A stretch of 64,000 nucleotides of DNA from Mermis nigrescens (lineage: Eukaryota > Nematoda > Enoplea > Mermithida > Mermithidae), in assembly GCA_036768485.1 (NCBI GenBank), contig JAVLUZ010000655.1, positions 1-64,000 of the forward strand. Direction: 5' to 3'. Both the position numbers and the translations under genes were made by a program. Positions 14,201 to 26,539 of this stretch are shown piece after piece; within the stretch, counting starts at the first letter, position 1; each line of letters opens with the position of its first letter. Below the pieces are notes generated by a model. It was not told the origin of the DNA, did not search any database, and was given only the letters and a program-made list of their open reading frames with translations.

Positions 14201-17200
14201 GCGTAAGTCAATTAAAAGCAAGAGTAAAAAACAAAGGAAAAATAAAATGGCCTGGGGGAGTTTATTCCCCCAAAATTCAAAAGCTGCGCGGACCCCTAGA
14301 GAATAATTGCTTGGTTTGACAGGAAATTTTCGATTTTGATCCTAATGGATAGAGCTAGATCTTAAATATTAAAATGGGTTTTAGCCATACGTGGGCAGCA
14401 AGAAGTTTCTGGGGAAGGGGTGCAAGATTTTTTTGAAGGTCAAAAAATGGCCTTAAAAATGGTGGTATGGTGATAAAAACACCATTTTTCGACGTTTCTC
14501 ATCAAGCACTATCCATTGGCATCAAAAAATTGCGAAAAAAAGCGAAAAAAATTTTCAAAAATTGAATTCTGGGGGGCATTTTGATTTCTGGGGGTATTTT
14601 GGTTTCTTGGGGGGGGGGGTGCATACCCCTAAACCCCACGCCCAGGTGTGGTTTTAGCCCTATCGCAAGCGTTTTGGCATTTTTCATAAAAAAGAAAACG
14701 TTTTTGATTCATAAATCCCCAGCTGAATTTAGGGGCTGAATGGTGAGGACCAAACGTTGGCGTAAAGGGAATGGGGAGGGGAAGAAGGGGTTGGGGAGGG
14801 GCTTTCCCTCCTAGAAGCTGACAAAACCCCTGCAAATTGCTGTAGAGACTCAAGAATTCTATTTTTAGAAATATTTTTGGCGATTATTGGCAAAGTTACC
14901 CAACCAGACCCACAAGAGCTTTTTTTGCTGCCCATGTAAGGTGAGGACGGTATTTGAGTCTCTCGAAAGCTGTACGTCCGCTGACCCAAATAATTTAATT
15001 TTGTGCTTTTTCGTTTTTAAAAATTATTTTTTGATATTTAATTATACATTTTGAATTCGTAATCGATAAATGATTGATCGATTAGAATTAGCAAGACGTA
15101 AGAATGATGCAAATTAGGAATAAATATCAATTTGAATATTTACAAGAAATGTTTTCTAATTTTTGCATGTCATTAGCGAAATAAGGTAGTGCAGGGAAGG
15201 TTTAAGATCTAAAAAAGCGCTAAATTGTAATCGTAAAATTTATTTGTAACATTATAACTAAATTGCAACTTATGTGTGAAATACAGCCGTTTTTTATTTA
15301 TTAGGCATAATCATTTTTTATTTGTAGAATTCATTCTAGGCTTAGCTGGATGTCAATTTCCTGAATTATTCCAGTGTCCTAAATTTTTTAATTTCTCATT
15401 ATTTATCATATTGTTGACTGACGTATAAACAGCTTGTTTTTATTACGTTCAATTCAGGTCTTCTGAGCATTTTTTTATCTACTATGTTTTTCGACAGATG
15501 GTAAATACGAGGTGGTGGGCTATTATCACGCTGATACAAAAATCTTCAGGCGAGATAAGAAAGTCATTTTCGAAAGTATAACTGCAATATTTAGCATATA
15601 CTTGTATTGCTTGGATAATTAATTACATATTCATCATTAATTGTTCTAAACCATAGACTTTTCGTGCTATAATTTATGTATCAAAATTGAAAAAATTTTT
15701 AACATAACGTATAAAAAGATATTTTTAGAACTAAATAACCTAATATGATTCAAATCGCGAAAATAGAATTAAACTCTCACAATATTTACTTTCAGTCAAT
15801 TTAAATACACACTTGCAAAATTTTTCCGACTTTCGTCAATTTTCTTACTTACCTTTGTCTCTTTTGGAAAACTTGTCGTGTCGGGCGTCTGAGAGTTTTG
15901 ACCAGACATGTACTTATTTATTGAGCCAAAATGACCTCAAAAACCAATTTAACTGCTTTAATAATTGAAAAACTATATTAATCTACAGTTTAGTTAATTT
16001 CAAGCACTTCGGAAGAATTTTTCCATTTTCAAAATATTTATGGCCTTCATTTCAACTTATTTTCCACCAGAAAATTTTTCAGTTTGTTAATCTCAGTCTG
16101 GTGTCCAATCTGGATATTAATTCCTCATATTATTTTAGTTCCTCACGTGCGTGTTTGCAGTCTACACCCGCATAATGGAAAAAACGGAACACATTTTTGT
16201 GAAAAAAACAAAATGAATTGAAAAAATATATGAAAATTAGAATTTTCTGCGAAATCTTTAAATGGACTGCGGATTAAAATTTTTAATGTAATTTTAGCTT
16301 TCATAGCAGTTCCAGAAGCCAATTAGGCTCTGAAAAGCTCTCTAATTTATTCTGAGACTACTTTCCTCATTTATGATTCAACTTTCCGGACTAAAATGTA
16401 AAATGCGATCATAAGTCTCTATCACCAGAGATTATTTTAAATCAAATTATGTATGCACAGCATATCTTATAATCATTTTGTGCACTAAAGCCATATTGAT
16501 TTTTTAATTCATTCTCCAAACAACATGGGGTTCCTCCCCTCCGCATGCTGTTTTCACATAACCTGATAAAATTGACGCATTTATGCATCTAACTTTTAAT
16601 CTATCGATACTAATGAAAAAATAAATACAATAAATGATTAAAATTCAATCGACTTTCAGGGAAATTAGTGCAACTTAAATGATTTTATGTACCTGCGGTA
16701 TAATTACAAACAGAAGCAAGTACACCTCCTGTTTATTGATGATTGCTTTCACTGAAATGGCCATTTTGATGATTAACTCAAAAAAACATGGTGGGTCTTA
16801 AAGAAATAGAATGTTTTGGGTAGGCAATTTTTAGATAAAGCTATTTTGCTAAAAAAAATTATGTTCGCTGATGGCTACAGTATCCTATGCTCTAAAATCG
16901 CCCTTATTTTGCATGTTCGCCACATCAGACAGATTCTGTTTTCTATTTTTGAAAGTAGCGAAATAGCTAGATATTTTTGTGCTCTAAACTTTATTTGTTT
17001 TTGTTTTTTTCTTTCCTAATAGTTCGTCCTGCAATCTTAACTTAATTTTTATCCATTATGGCTGCCTCCGTAAGGTATGGGTTTCACTGACTCACTGTTT
17101 CATATTATTTTATCTTTAAACACATTTTCGAAAGCCCAAAAAGAGCTCTTTTGAATGGTTACATATTTGTCTAATTATGTGAAGAATTAGCTTTTTTCAG

Positions 17201-17783
17201 GGTAGCCAAGTTGGGGGTTTCCCCCGGGGTTTCTGAGGCCGTTGGAGGCATTTTCTAGTGATTAAGGTTTTTTGTTATTATGCTTAACCATTGACTGGGG
17301 GTTTTCAGGCAGGCCGCCATAGAGGTCGCTATAATAAAGAAAATACTAAAATTTTACACGTTTTAATTTGTAACTTGTTGCGCTTTCTATATTTTTCGAA
17401 ATTTTCTCCACACTCAAGAAATCGCTTACTAAACCAAATCATACCAAAGACTGCGGATTTTTTTCGGACAAAAATTTCAGTCATGCTTATTCTTGTATCT
17501 GCCTGCATATTGATACATTTATTTATATTTTGTTTCAACCTTCATTTTGTTTCTAATGTTGTAACTGTTAACAACAGATAACAAAGTCCCGCAAGACGGC
17601 TTTAAATCGCGCGTAGTTTGGAAAACGGTTTCTACTTCAATATATGCCGCGATGGCCCTTTTTGCCAGTGTGGGTATCGTGACCGCCATTTCATTGATCA
17701 TTTTTAATTATAAATTTTCGGATAGCAGGTAAAGGACAGAATTTATTCGATGATTCATGCGTACGGGATATTTATTTATACAT

Positions 17784-17858
<75 letters not shown>

Positions 17859-20800
17859 TTTTTTTTAATTTATTTATTTAGACATAAATTATTCAATTAA
17901 GTAATTAATTAATTATTTCATATATTTATGTATTAATTAATTGAGTAACTTGTTTATTTATCTTTATTATTTATGTAGTCTTTTAATTTACTTATATTAA
18001 GAATTATATACTTAGATTATCATTATTTTATTCATTGTTATATTGATTATCTTATTGAAATTTTAAATTATCTTAGAATTATTCACGAAACTGTTTTTTA
18101 GATTCATCGTTCATTCGCAGCCTAGCGTCAATAACGTTATGCTAATAGGATGTATTGTCTCTCTGGTTTCGATATTTTTGGTCGGCCTACCGACCGAATC
18201 ATTAGAAGTCGAAACTGCTCATTTTTCGACCACTTGCCACGTGGGCTTATTGTTTTTTTGATGACTCGCTTCGATATCACCCATTTTTTATATTGGAGCT
18301 ATATTTTATATTTAAATTAATTTTTTAACGATTAATTTTTATTCAATTCACACATTCAATGCATTTTGGAGCGTTATAAGCTTATGCCTTGAGATTTTTT
18401 AGATTTAAAACGGATTATAAAAACGAAGTTTTATCATCAGAGAATTTAAGAAGAACAATTTCTATCTAAAAATCAATCGGGGCGGGAAATACGTAATCCT
18501 TCCCTACGACTCTTCTTATTTTAGATAATTTCTAAAAGTTTATTTCGTAATCAAAAGATCGGCGCCAAAAAATACTTAAATCAGTGACGGAAAATTTTTT
18601 AACGTCGAAATTTTGACAGTCTGTTTGTTTTCAAGTCTCCGATATACATGACTTCTTTTTCACCTCTTCAAGCTTTCTGGTCAATCTATTTCTGGTTTCC
18701 CTTAATCAAAAAATCAAGGACTTTACATGCTGTCTAATATTGGAGTTAGTAGCACGTGGTCATTTAGTTCTGACCCGGAACTTTTTTTTGAAAAAGGAAG
18801 TGATAGGAAGGACTTTTAAAAAGGAAATAAAAAAGGAATTTAAAATATTTAAAAAAATCAAAAAGGAAAAGACGAAAGTAAAGCTGAATTGAAAATTTCT
18901 TTTAGAAATTACGTGAAATTAATTATTTGTAGCGATTCTACTCATCTTTTATTTTTAAGTGAATGGTTGTTTTTGCGCTAAATATTCAAATCGATTGGCG
19001 TGTCTCATCGGTTATGTAGATAAAAATCGATAAATTTTTTCTGCTGATCTCTAGTTTGCATGGGTCTCCAATTATATTAGAAAATGTGGCAACTGTTTCT
19101 CAATAAATAGAACGGGTCAAATTCAAAGTCAAAAAGCCTCAATTTGTTTCTAACGAAACCAGTCATGCATCGCGGGAAGGTCAGTAATCTAGAACTTTTA
19201 GAACAGAAAAATCTAAAAAATTCCAGGGGAAAAGTAAGGCAAAATAATTGAGTAAGATTAAAACATTGTTAATTAAAGTTACTTTTCATCAAAAGTTTAT
19301 GAAGATTACAATTTTTCTGCACGAGTGCTTTAAATTTAATAGATACTATGAATTGACATAGTTTTTATCAGATCATTCTTTTACAGTCTGCCAAAATCCT
19401 TGCAACAAATGGCCTTTTTAATGCCCCAAAGTTGAACCCGAATCATAGATTTTTCTATCCTAAAATTTTTTCCATTGTCTATTCAGATTTCAAATCACTA
19501 ACTTTACGATGCCTCTAATTTTAGTTTATATTTAGGCAAAAGTCGTTTTGGTGATGGCGGGGTTTAGCCTGTCATTCGGTGCTATGTTTTCTAAAGTTTG
19601 GTATACGCAAAAGCACGTCGGTGCCAGAAATCAGGTAAATAATATCCAAACTAATGAGTATTTTCTCGTCAGATTATTTATTATTGCACTTTTCAAACTC
19701 TTTGTTATTGTTTTCCTAGTACAGAGAATTTTATCTTTCTGAAGTCTCTTTTAACTACGCACTTTTCTCAGAAAAATTGAATTATAAATTTTGAAATCAA
19801 AAACACACGAAAACTCGCAGATAGACAGAGTAGAACAGAAGAAGTGTAAAGCGTAAACAGGAGATAGAAAAGGATAAAAGACAATATACAAGATAAAGGA
19901 TATTTTATCACACAGAATATGAGTGTTCAAAAAGTAAAAAGCGTTGCTAATACTAGTGTAAAGAAAGTTGTGAATTTACACCTCTTTACACTGAGAACCA
20001 CTACGTTTTTCTTCGAAAACAACTTGACCAGGTCCAGAGCAAAGGTAGAAAGTGCTTTAAATTAATTTTCACCTATCGGAAAAAAAGAATAAAGTTTTAG
20101 AAAATGAAATTCTGAAGGGAAACCTTCAGATTATAAACATACAATAGTGTAAACAGAGGCAAAGTCAGCCTATGTGCATGAAAAAGACAGTAATAAACGC
20201 TGAAAATGAAGACAGTGTAAACAAAAATATGTGTAAAATAATCTAAAGTGACAGATTCTAATCCATTTGTACGAAATAATGGAAACCTGTTTTTAAAATT
20301 CTTGTTTTATAAAATTTTTGGTATTTTGAAGTCCGTTCCTAATTGGAAATTTAACGCTATAACGGCTGGATTTGTGATTATCGATTTACTGATCGCTACT
20401 ATTTGGATATTCGTTGATCCATTGCGCCGAAGAGTAGAAAATTTTGAAGAATATCTGTCAATCGATAATAATTTCGATGAAATAAAAATTCACACGAAAA
20501 TGGAATATTGCTTCAGCGAACATCAATATATTTGGATTGGTAATTGAAAAATTGTTATATAAAATAAAATTATCCAATTTTTATTCTAATATTTAATTAT
20601 TAAAACTAGTCGAGATGTTCAGTTTGATTAATTATTTTCATTTACCAAATTTTTAGCAAAAAATTTATAATTCATTTTTATTTAATCACTTTATTCTCTG
20701 CCAATTTGTCGAATAATTCGATGATGGAAAAAAATGGAGCAAATGAAAAATTGTATTCAATTATTTAATTGCTAAGATTTGTTGGCTGATTAATTCAAAG

Positions 20801-23800
20801 TCATTGAATCCACCCTCCTTAACATCTGGATTGGGGTCTAAGTGCCGGGTAATATACGTTTATTCCTAATGTTATTCATTCAATTCATTTTTTGTAGCTT
20901 TTTGTATGGGATTACCAGATTATCATGTGAATATACTTCTTGATTTATCATCACGTAGAAACACATTGCCTACGTTTTCAGAATCTGAATATTTTTTACA
21001 GTATCACGAAAATATTTAGATATAAAACGAAAATTATTTTTTATACTGGAGTATTTGAAAATTAAAAAATAACCAAAATATTTATAAAAATATTTTAAAA
21101 TAATTAAAGCATTATTAAAATGTTAATATAATGATAGAGTTTTTTCATTCGAGTCGATACCTTCATCTAAATACTTTAAATTTTAATCCGTCTTCTACCT
21201 ACTTTTCTATTCTTTTTTAGGCATAATATACGCTTTGAAAGGACTTTTGTTGATTATCGGTCTTTTCTTGGCTTACGAAATTCGCAACGTCAAATCAAAG
21301 CACGTGAACGACTCTCGTTTTGTCGCTATGGCCATGTACAATGTTGTCGTGAGCATATTTTAAAATTTTATTTTTATATTCTATTTTATTTATTTTCACG
21401 TTTTTTCCTTTAAGTTTGCGTTTTTAGATATTGTCTGTTTTCTCATAGTGGGAATAAGTAATTTGAAAAAACTTTAAAAAATATTCGTACGTTGTAAATA
21501 TGTTTTATAAATATTATTATTACTTATTTTGATAGATATATTCTTTAATTAAAAAAGAACTGGTTTTGCATTTTTATTACCTACAGTGGCCAAAAAACGT
21601 ATTATAGATAATTCATATTTTTTGCATTAAACGTCGTTTTGGCGACGATAAAATTGGGAGGAGGGGTCTCTAGGATATTTTCGAAGGTCAAGAAAGTGTT
21701 AAACTTGATGGTAGAGACAAATAAACATGATTTTTCATGCGGTTGTTTATTGAGCTCTAACCAATGGCATCGAAAAAAAGCTAAAAAGTTGAAAAATTTG
21801 CCAAAAATCAATTCAGGCATTCTTACGAAACTTGTGGGTCTTTCGCATTCTAGAGATATAGACCACAGATATGCGTTGGGTGTCTCGGGCAGGAGGGGGC
21901 TGGACTCTCAGAGAATGTGACAAACCACCTGTTTAATTGATAGAACCTCAAAATTGAATTTTCGTTGCTATCTTTGGTGATTTTGCCCTATCGAACCTTC
22001 AATAAGGCCGCTGTCCACCTAGGATTCGGACTCCTAATTCTACAGCCCACACCCATGAATTATAAATATTTTGAAAATTACCAAAATAGGATGTATAAGA
22101 TCGAGTAATAAATTACATATTTTTTAAATTCATTTTCTTCTTATTTCTTATTCTTTACTTTCAGCTTTTTTCCTTATTTTTGCTGTTTTTCACGATTTTT
22201 TTTGCTCATTTTGCATTTTCTTAGCTTCATAGAACAAATCCGTTTTTGTTTGCGAATTTTTATATTCAAATTGTACAAAAACATGAGGAATCTAAATTAA
22301 AACTTTCAAAGTACCTTCCCGGCACAAAAACGAAGAGTACGCGTCAGAAACATGGAAAATTCAATAAAAATTAAAAAATGGGTAAAAATTTGTAATTTAG
22401 CGCTTTACTTCAAATGCTCTAATATCCTTGTTTGGAGAATTGAATATTTGAAGAGGCAAAAATTTTCGCAGAGGGGAGAAAAAATTTTGTTGCGGGGAGA
22501 TAATACGCCAAACTTCATGACCTAAAATCATTTATTATAGTAAAACATTGTCTGAATTTTTGTCTTTCCCATATCTTGATTATCCTTAGCGTATTATTGG
22601 TTTTCTCAACGTCAGGTTATGTCCTTGATAACGGGCTCAGTTTCGCTGCTAATCGTGTCTCAGCCCATTTCGGCATTTTTATTGATTTCTTGCACGATTT
22701 TATTTTGCGCCTATATATCGATGGGAATAATCCTCGGTCACAAGGTAAGCTCTAATTTATTTAATGCCAAAATTTATAAATACTACGTGATCAAGTAATA
22801 ATTTGAAAAAATGGCCTAAATTTCGGACAAGTTTATAGAGATTACAAAATACTACAGCTCCCATATTCAAAACGTGTTTTGTAATATTTTTTTATTAAAC
22901 TTTGTTCAAAAATTTATGTCTAATTATTTTTTATCAAAAATATTAAAAAGTTGCCAGATTTTCAGGTAATTTATGTGATTCGGAATAGAAATAAGGCTCA
23001 AAGTCGTCCCAGCAAAGGCGCATCGGAGAGTCAATTGACGCCGGAAGAACGGGATCGCTTGAAGCGCCTTCTTCAAGAAAACGAAGATATTAAGCGACAA
23101 GTTGCGGAGGTACTCCGGAGGATTCTAACGCTTTTCAAACTATATGCATTTTCATTTTGTTCTAAGTTTCAATGCTTTATTTTAAAAATTTATCTAAATT
23201 TTTTATTAACTTTTTACGATTGTTAAACTCGAAGCAATACTTTTATGGTCTAAAACTAATTACTTACTTTCGGCTCTGTGGTTCCAGGCAAATATGCATA
23301 TACAGACGAAGGTTTGGGGTGTCTATTTTCTAGACCACACATGGGCGTAGAAGTCTGGGGCTCTGGAACCCCCGAATCATTCGAAACTCTCTAAAATCGA
23401 TAGAACCCTAGAATTACATTTTTATGCTATTTTAAGCAATTTTACTCCATCGAACTTCCCCCCTTGAACTTTAGTTTTGCTGCCCATGTATGGTCTGGAA
23501 AATAGCTGCACGCATCAGACGGTCTGGTGAGGATCAAAAATTGGGCTCTTTTGGGCCAAAATAACTTCGAAAAACATATAAATGCTAGTGTTAAAGCTGC
23601 GTTATTTTCCATTTTCATTCATTTCTGGCCTTCACTTCGCTTCACTATCCTCATGAAAATTTACCTTCCTCCATCCTGGGTCTAAAATTTAGGCCTCCTA
23701 CCCTAACGTGCATGTCTGGTCTGGACGAAGGAAAGAGGAGTGAAAAGTTTTTCAAAGAAATAGGATTAAATAAAGGCAAAAAACACATTAAAAGTTTATC

Positions 23801-25318
23801 GTTTCTGCTGAAATACTTGAAACTAATCAGAAACTGTGTAATGGGGTAGTTTTTGCACTAATTCAATATTGACACCTTTTTTCAAAGTCCTTTTATAGCA
23901 ACTACCAATCAGAACTTCCCGGTTTAGTCTGACTTACAGATTGGCCATGCTTTGAAAATATGGTTGCAATTCAATATTTTACGTTTCAGTAGAAGCGTTT
24001 TATTTCAACCGATGAAATAATACTTTTCATTTAAATAATTGTTTTTTTTTAATTTTAATGAATTTGTTTTGTTACAAATGCAGGATTTTAACAATTATAA
24101 ATATTTTGATAAGTCAACAGCAGACTTTAACGCACAAATTTGAAAGTATTACTCTTGTAAGCGTAATTACTGTAATTATCCTACGGTTATTATCATATCA
24201 TTAATGCATTGACGTCGCCTAAATGCTAAGCGTCTGCGGGGAGAGGGGGAGGGGTAGGGAGAGGGGCAGGATTCAAACATTTTGCAAAAGTCAGAAAGGA
24301 GCCAACAAACTTTGGAAGAGTCGAAAAAATCTTTTGTCAATGTTTCTCTCCAAGCTCTGTATATTGATATAGAAAAATCGCAAAAATACGGGGAAACATT
24401 TTAGAAAAAAATTTAAATTTTGAGGAAGTCCGCGGAAGGCTTTATCAATGCTTGGATCCAAATTAGACGATCACGTGCATGATCAATCTTGGGGGATAAA
24501 GTTCGGAAAGTAAGTCAAAATTATGACAAAGTGAAATTTGTAGTTAATTGTAGAAAATTTGACAACCCGGCAAGAGTGAAAGATTTTTAGCGGGTTAAAG
24601 ACCTTTTCATGGGGCGGAGAGGACTGGAACCATTCGTGAGTATCGAGGAATAGGAATTTGGAGTCTGCTGACTATTAGAACGACAGAGTGGAAAATTTTT
24701 GGGACAATAAGACAAAATTAAGATGAGAAAGAATTTCGCAATAAGATAAGAAAGATAAAAAATTACGATAAGAAAGAAAAAATTCAGTAATTTCGCCAGA
24801 AACTGCCAATTAGGGCAAAGTCTTTGCTATATAACGTTTATAGCAATTTGTATTAACATTTTAAAATAAATTATCTCTGCAGCTGAGGTTGGCCTCAAAT
24901 TGGCCCAAACTTTTCAAAATCATAAGCCATTGCCAAAAGAGTCCCTTTTGCGGGTATAAAAGCAGTTTTTCGACAAATTTCTTATCAGAAAGATACGAAA
25001 ATCGCCGAATTGCGACGAAGGATCGAAGCGAGGCGATCTTCGATGGCCACGAAGGAAAGTTCGTCGCTAGGTTCGTCAAGTCAACAGCAACATGACGTCA
25101 AAAAATTCGGATTCCGACGAAATGTTGCCAAAAATGCCGTCGTCGTGGTCAAAAGTCAACAAAAATCGGTCGCGTTTGGTTCGATTAAATCGGGCGGGTT
25201 GCGCATCTACGATTTGGATTCGGGATATCGATCCAGCAACGACCGCAACGACGTCATCACTCAGCCCACTGTGTCCACCGTGGTTTCGTCTAATAGCGAA
25301 CAAGACGTCTTACTGTAG
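5201..25318 (+). CDS. GABBR1: Metabotropic GABA-B receptor subunit 1 (17 exons, 5' end missing)
   Basis: Class C G-protein-coupled receptor for GABA. Exons: 5201-5390, 6533-6667, 8130-8300, 9201-9299, 9842-10129, 12139-12239, 13908-14049, 14113-14176, 15498-15575, 17578-17728, 18102-18240, 19536-19634, 20332-20539, 21221-21348, 22616-22744, 22966-23109, 24989-25318. All junctions are GT-AG and phases agree throughout, giving 864 codons plus TAG. Exons 1-9 encode the Venus-flytrap ligand domain ([50 protein letters not shown]). Exons 10-15 encode seven membrane helices (KVPQDG before helix 1, GAMFSKVW after helix 3). Exons 16-17 give a leucine-zipper-like tail ([27 protein letters not shown]) of the type that pairs subunits 1 and 2. 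Subunit 1 is preferred over 2 because the ligand-binding Ser, Tyr and Glu positions are retained. The first exon opens with the last base of a split codon, so ATG 5202 is not the start and a signal-peptide exon is missing. AATAAA lies at 25362. Confidence 0.95.
5860..6115. repeat. Interspersed repeat family B copy
   Basis: The order of blocks defines family B: GGGTCTAGAC..CCAGAATGGAAAA, then GCAAAATGAAGGC, then a TTTTCTGCAAAAGTG block, then TTTTGACGTCATTCTGGCC, then the end GGCCATGC. The same blocks recur near 10.65, 15.9, 23.5, 28.2, 29.05, 29.9, 41.0, 43.65, 46.45, 47.85 and 48.05 kb in either orientation. Confidence 0.6.
6165..6280 (-). repeat. Degenerate MITE-A fragment in GABBR1 intron 1
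   Basis: A worn reverse-orientation core is visible (AGAATTCAATGC, 'gatggatagt', 'gtgctattgctttacc'). Neither terminus is preserved. Confidence 0.45.
7120..7172. repeat. Short tandem duplication
   Basis: The block TTTGTGGTGTTGGATAGTCA occurs twice in a row, 26-27 bases apart, within GABBR1 intron 2. This looks like a recent local duplication. Confidence 0.8.
7358..7440. repeat. Perfect 21-bp inverted repeat (hairpin)
   Basis: The arms are TTTTTTACTTAGCGCATGAAA at 7358-7379 (one extra T) and its exact complement at 7420-7440, separated by about 40 bases. It lies in GABBR1 intron 2. It could be the core of a MITE, since AT-rich flanks hide any target duplication. Confidence 0.8.
10170..10570. 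repeat. Degenerate minisatellite, about 42-bp unit, about 9 copies
   Basis: Units of the form AAGCRGRAGTGTAAAGTTTC followed by GTTTACRCTTTGAAAATATT repeat head to tail. Clear units start near 10178, 10318, 10364, 10404, 10448, 10491 and 10532, with weaker ones between 10213 and 10318. Each unit carries a small dyad (GTGTAAA...TTTACAC). It starts about 40 bases after the exon-5 donor of GABBR1. Confidence 0.75.
10640..10950. repeat. Interspersed family B copy joined to a related GTGGGGG repeat
   Basis: Family B in the opposite orientation (TTTTTTGGGGCCCAACCTGACATC, AGCACTTTTGAAGA, GGCCATCATTTCACCTCATT, TTCATTCTGGGAGTCCAGAC). It is followed directly by CACACGTGAGCGTGGGGG and AAATCGATAGACCCCTAGAATT, ending GCTGCCTATG. 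This second element has MITE-like ends but a different core from MITE-A. Confidence 0.5.
12885..13040 (+). repeat. Long polypyrimidine tract in GABBR1 intron 6
   Basis: About 150 bases are almost entirely T and C (runs such as TTTCTTTCTTCTCTTTTT). The tract lies in the middle of the 1.7-kb intron, roughly 870 bases from the 3' acceptor at 13907. It is low-complexity sequence and no gene is implied. Confidence 0.7.
14386..14650 (+). mobile_element. MITE-A copy with 8-bp target duplication
   Basis: Complete copy in GABBR1 intron 8. The left end is CATACGTGGGCAGCAAG and the right end CCACGCCCAGGTGTG. It is flanked on both sides by the exact 8-mer GTTTTAGC (14378-14385 and 14651-14658). The internal order is GTGCAAGATTTTTTTGAAGG, the GGTGGTATGG block, CATCAAGCACTATCCATTGG and AATTGAATTCTGGGG. 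It has no coding capacity. Confidence 0.95.
15890..16160. repeat. Family B copy, degenerate
   Basis: Blocks GAGCCAAAATGACCTCAAAAACC, TTTCAAGCACTTCGGAAGAA and TGGCCTTCATTTCAACTTATT occur in family B order, within GABBR1 intron 9. The ends are not defined. Confidence 0.5.
17781..17880. repeat. (TTTA)n microsatellite
   Basis: About 20 uninterrupted TTTA/ATTT units, then a short T run and two to three more units. It lies about 50 bases after the exon-10 donor of GABBR1. Confidence 0.95.
21595..21815 (+). repeat. Old MITE-A-like fragment
   Basis: Degenerate forward-orientation core (GGAGGGGTCTCTAGGATATTTTC, GAAGGTCAAGAAAGTG, CTAACCAATGGCATCGAAAAAAAG, CAAAAATCAATTCAGGCATTC) in GABBR1 intron 14. 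It is far more diverged than the copies with intact target duplications, which implies more than one wave of activity. Confidence 0.5.
23320..23512. mobile_element. MITE with extended inverted ends (GTGGGC-type, family C)
   Basis: The left end CTATTTTCTAGACCACACATG and the right end CATGTATGGTCTGGAAAATAG are near-perfect inverted complements. The interior (TAAAATCGATAGAACCCTAGAATT) matches a second element at 10.9 kb rather than MITE-A. It lies in GABBR1 intron 16. Confidence 0.6.
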
Positions 25319-26539
25319 TCGTCTGGATAAATGAAGAATTTTGAAGAAAAAAGAAATCGAGAATAAATTTTCGAAAAGAATTTTTTCGTGGTTAAAAACG
25401 TTGGTTACGGAAAGTTTTAAAAACCTCGAATTGGGCAGTCTTGTCTAGAAATTTGTCAAATTTCCTAGCACTAAAACATTTGAACTTTTTTGCGGAAAAA
25501 TAAAATAAATTAAAAGTTTACATTTTTCGGACCCATTCTGATAATTTTCCATTTATTCCCTGCAATAGTATAAAAGGGCAAAGAGTTTTCAGAAAGATTT
25601 ACTTTACGAAATACTACTTTTGGCGGCGAGCGCTAAAAACGTCATAGTTTCATTGCCCGAGAGTCGCACGAAATGTTTTGACTGCATACTTTCAAATTTT
25701 TTTCACGAAAAAATTACAATTATGCATCACAGCGGATATTTTAGGGATAGGAATTCAGAAGTTCACCAAAATAGACGTTCCATTGTCTTACCGTATCTTC
25801 CTTGGTGTCGTAAAGTCATATTGTAGCTTGCTTTAATAGTAAAAAGTTTTGTAAAATGTATGTGCGATTTTTTTGTGAATTTAATTAGTTACAAGCATAG
25901 GTGGGCATCAGCCAGATTCTGAGGTTTCGATGGGACAAAATCGTCGGAAAAAACTTTAAAAGTCCAATTCTGTGACTTTGTCGATGTATGGAATGTCTTT
26001 TTAGACTCTGGAGTTTCCGAACCCCCACGCTATATATGGTTGACAATGTACATGCACAGCAAGGCCGGCCTCCTATGTAGAACTGTGCAATATGTACCTA
26101 CATTTACATTCATATGTGACGCCACAAGTGAGTGTGTGCAACTAGCACAAACGTGTATATAAAAGCATAACAACTTATGATGTCAGTCATGATTTGAATT
26201 GAATTTGTTCAATTTTGATCTCAATTTTAAATTTTAATTTTTTAAATTTATTTCCCTATTAATCTTAATTTTTTTACAATTTCCATTTTAATCTTAAGTT
26301 TTAAGGATCTTATTCATGTCATAATGTCCTGCATTCAATTTTGTAATAATTGCTAAATTAATTCAAAGTAATAAAACTGCATGAAAAAAATTGATTTACT
26401 TTGTATTTTATTATTTTCACGAAATTTTTTATAATTTGCTCGTATACTCATTAAACGCTGAAATCTCTTAAGATTATTTCAATTATTTCGAATATCTTTT
26501 GGGAAACGTTTAGCGATCTAAATGCGTTTCAAAATAACT

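Larger units (their letters stand above)
5201..15575 (+). other. GABBR1: GABBR1 Venus-flytrap (GABA-binding) domain exons 1-9
   Basis: Nine exons encode about 422 codons of extracellular bilobed domain. Residues that in mammalian subunit 1 contact GABA appear conserved: the Ser triplet in [10 protein letters not shown] (exon 3), the Tyr in GLFYE and Trp in IGWYSENW (exon 5), and the Glu in FQEAPLAY (exon 6). Exon 5 carries an unusual acidic stretch (GDDDAANDD) in the loop after SENWYLPRA. That exon is visibly more GC-rich than its surroundings. Confidence 0.9.
17578..22744 (+). other. GABBR1: GABBR1 seven-transmembrane exons 10-15
   Basis: Exon 10 ends helix 1 ([20 protein letters not shown]). 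Exon 11 carries helix 2 and ends TTCH. Exon 12 carries helix 3 with [11 protein letters not shown]. Exon 13 carries helix 4 and the second extracellular loop with a conserved Cys (KMEYCFSEH). Exon 14 carries helix 5 ([19 protein letters not shown]). Exon 15 carries helices 6-7 ([15 protein letters not shown]). The arrangement and lengths agree with insect and vertebrate subunit 1. Confidence 0.9.

Noticed and set aside
18241..18270. Read-through of GABBR1 exon 11 to an in-frame TGA suggesting a pseudogene
   Set aside because: Using the GT at 18241 as donor joins TTCH directly to AKVVLVMAG in the next exon, exactly as in other subunit 1 proteins.
25895..26180. CATAGGTGGGCATCAG resembling a MITE-A start
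   Set aside because: Similarity ends after about 16 bases and no MITE-A core or right end follows.
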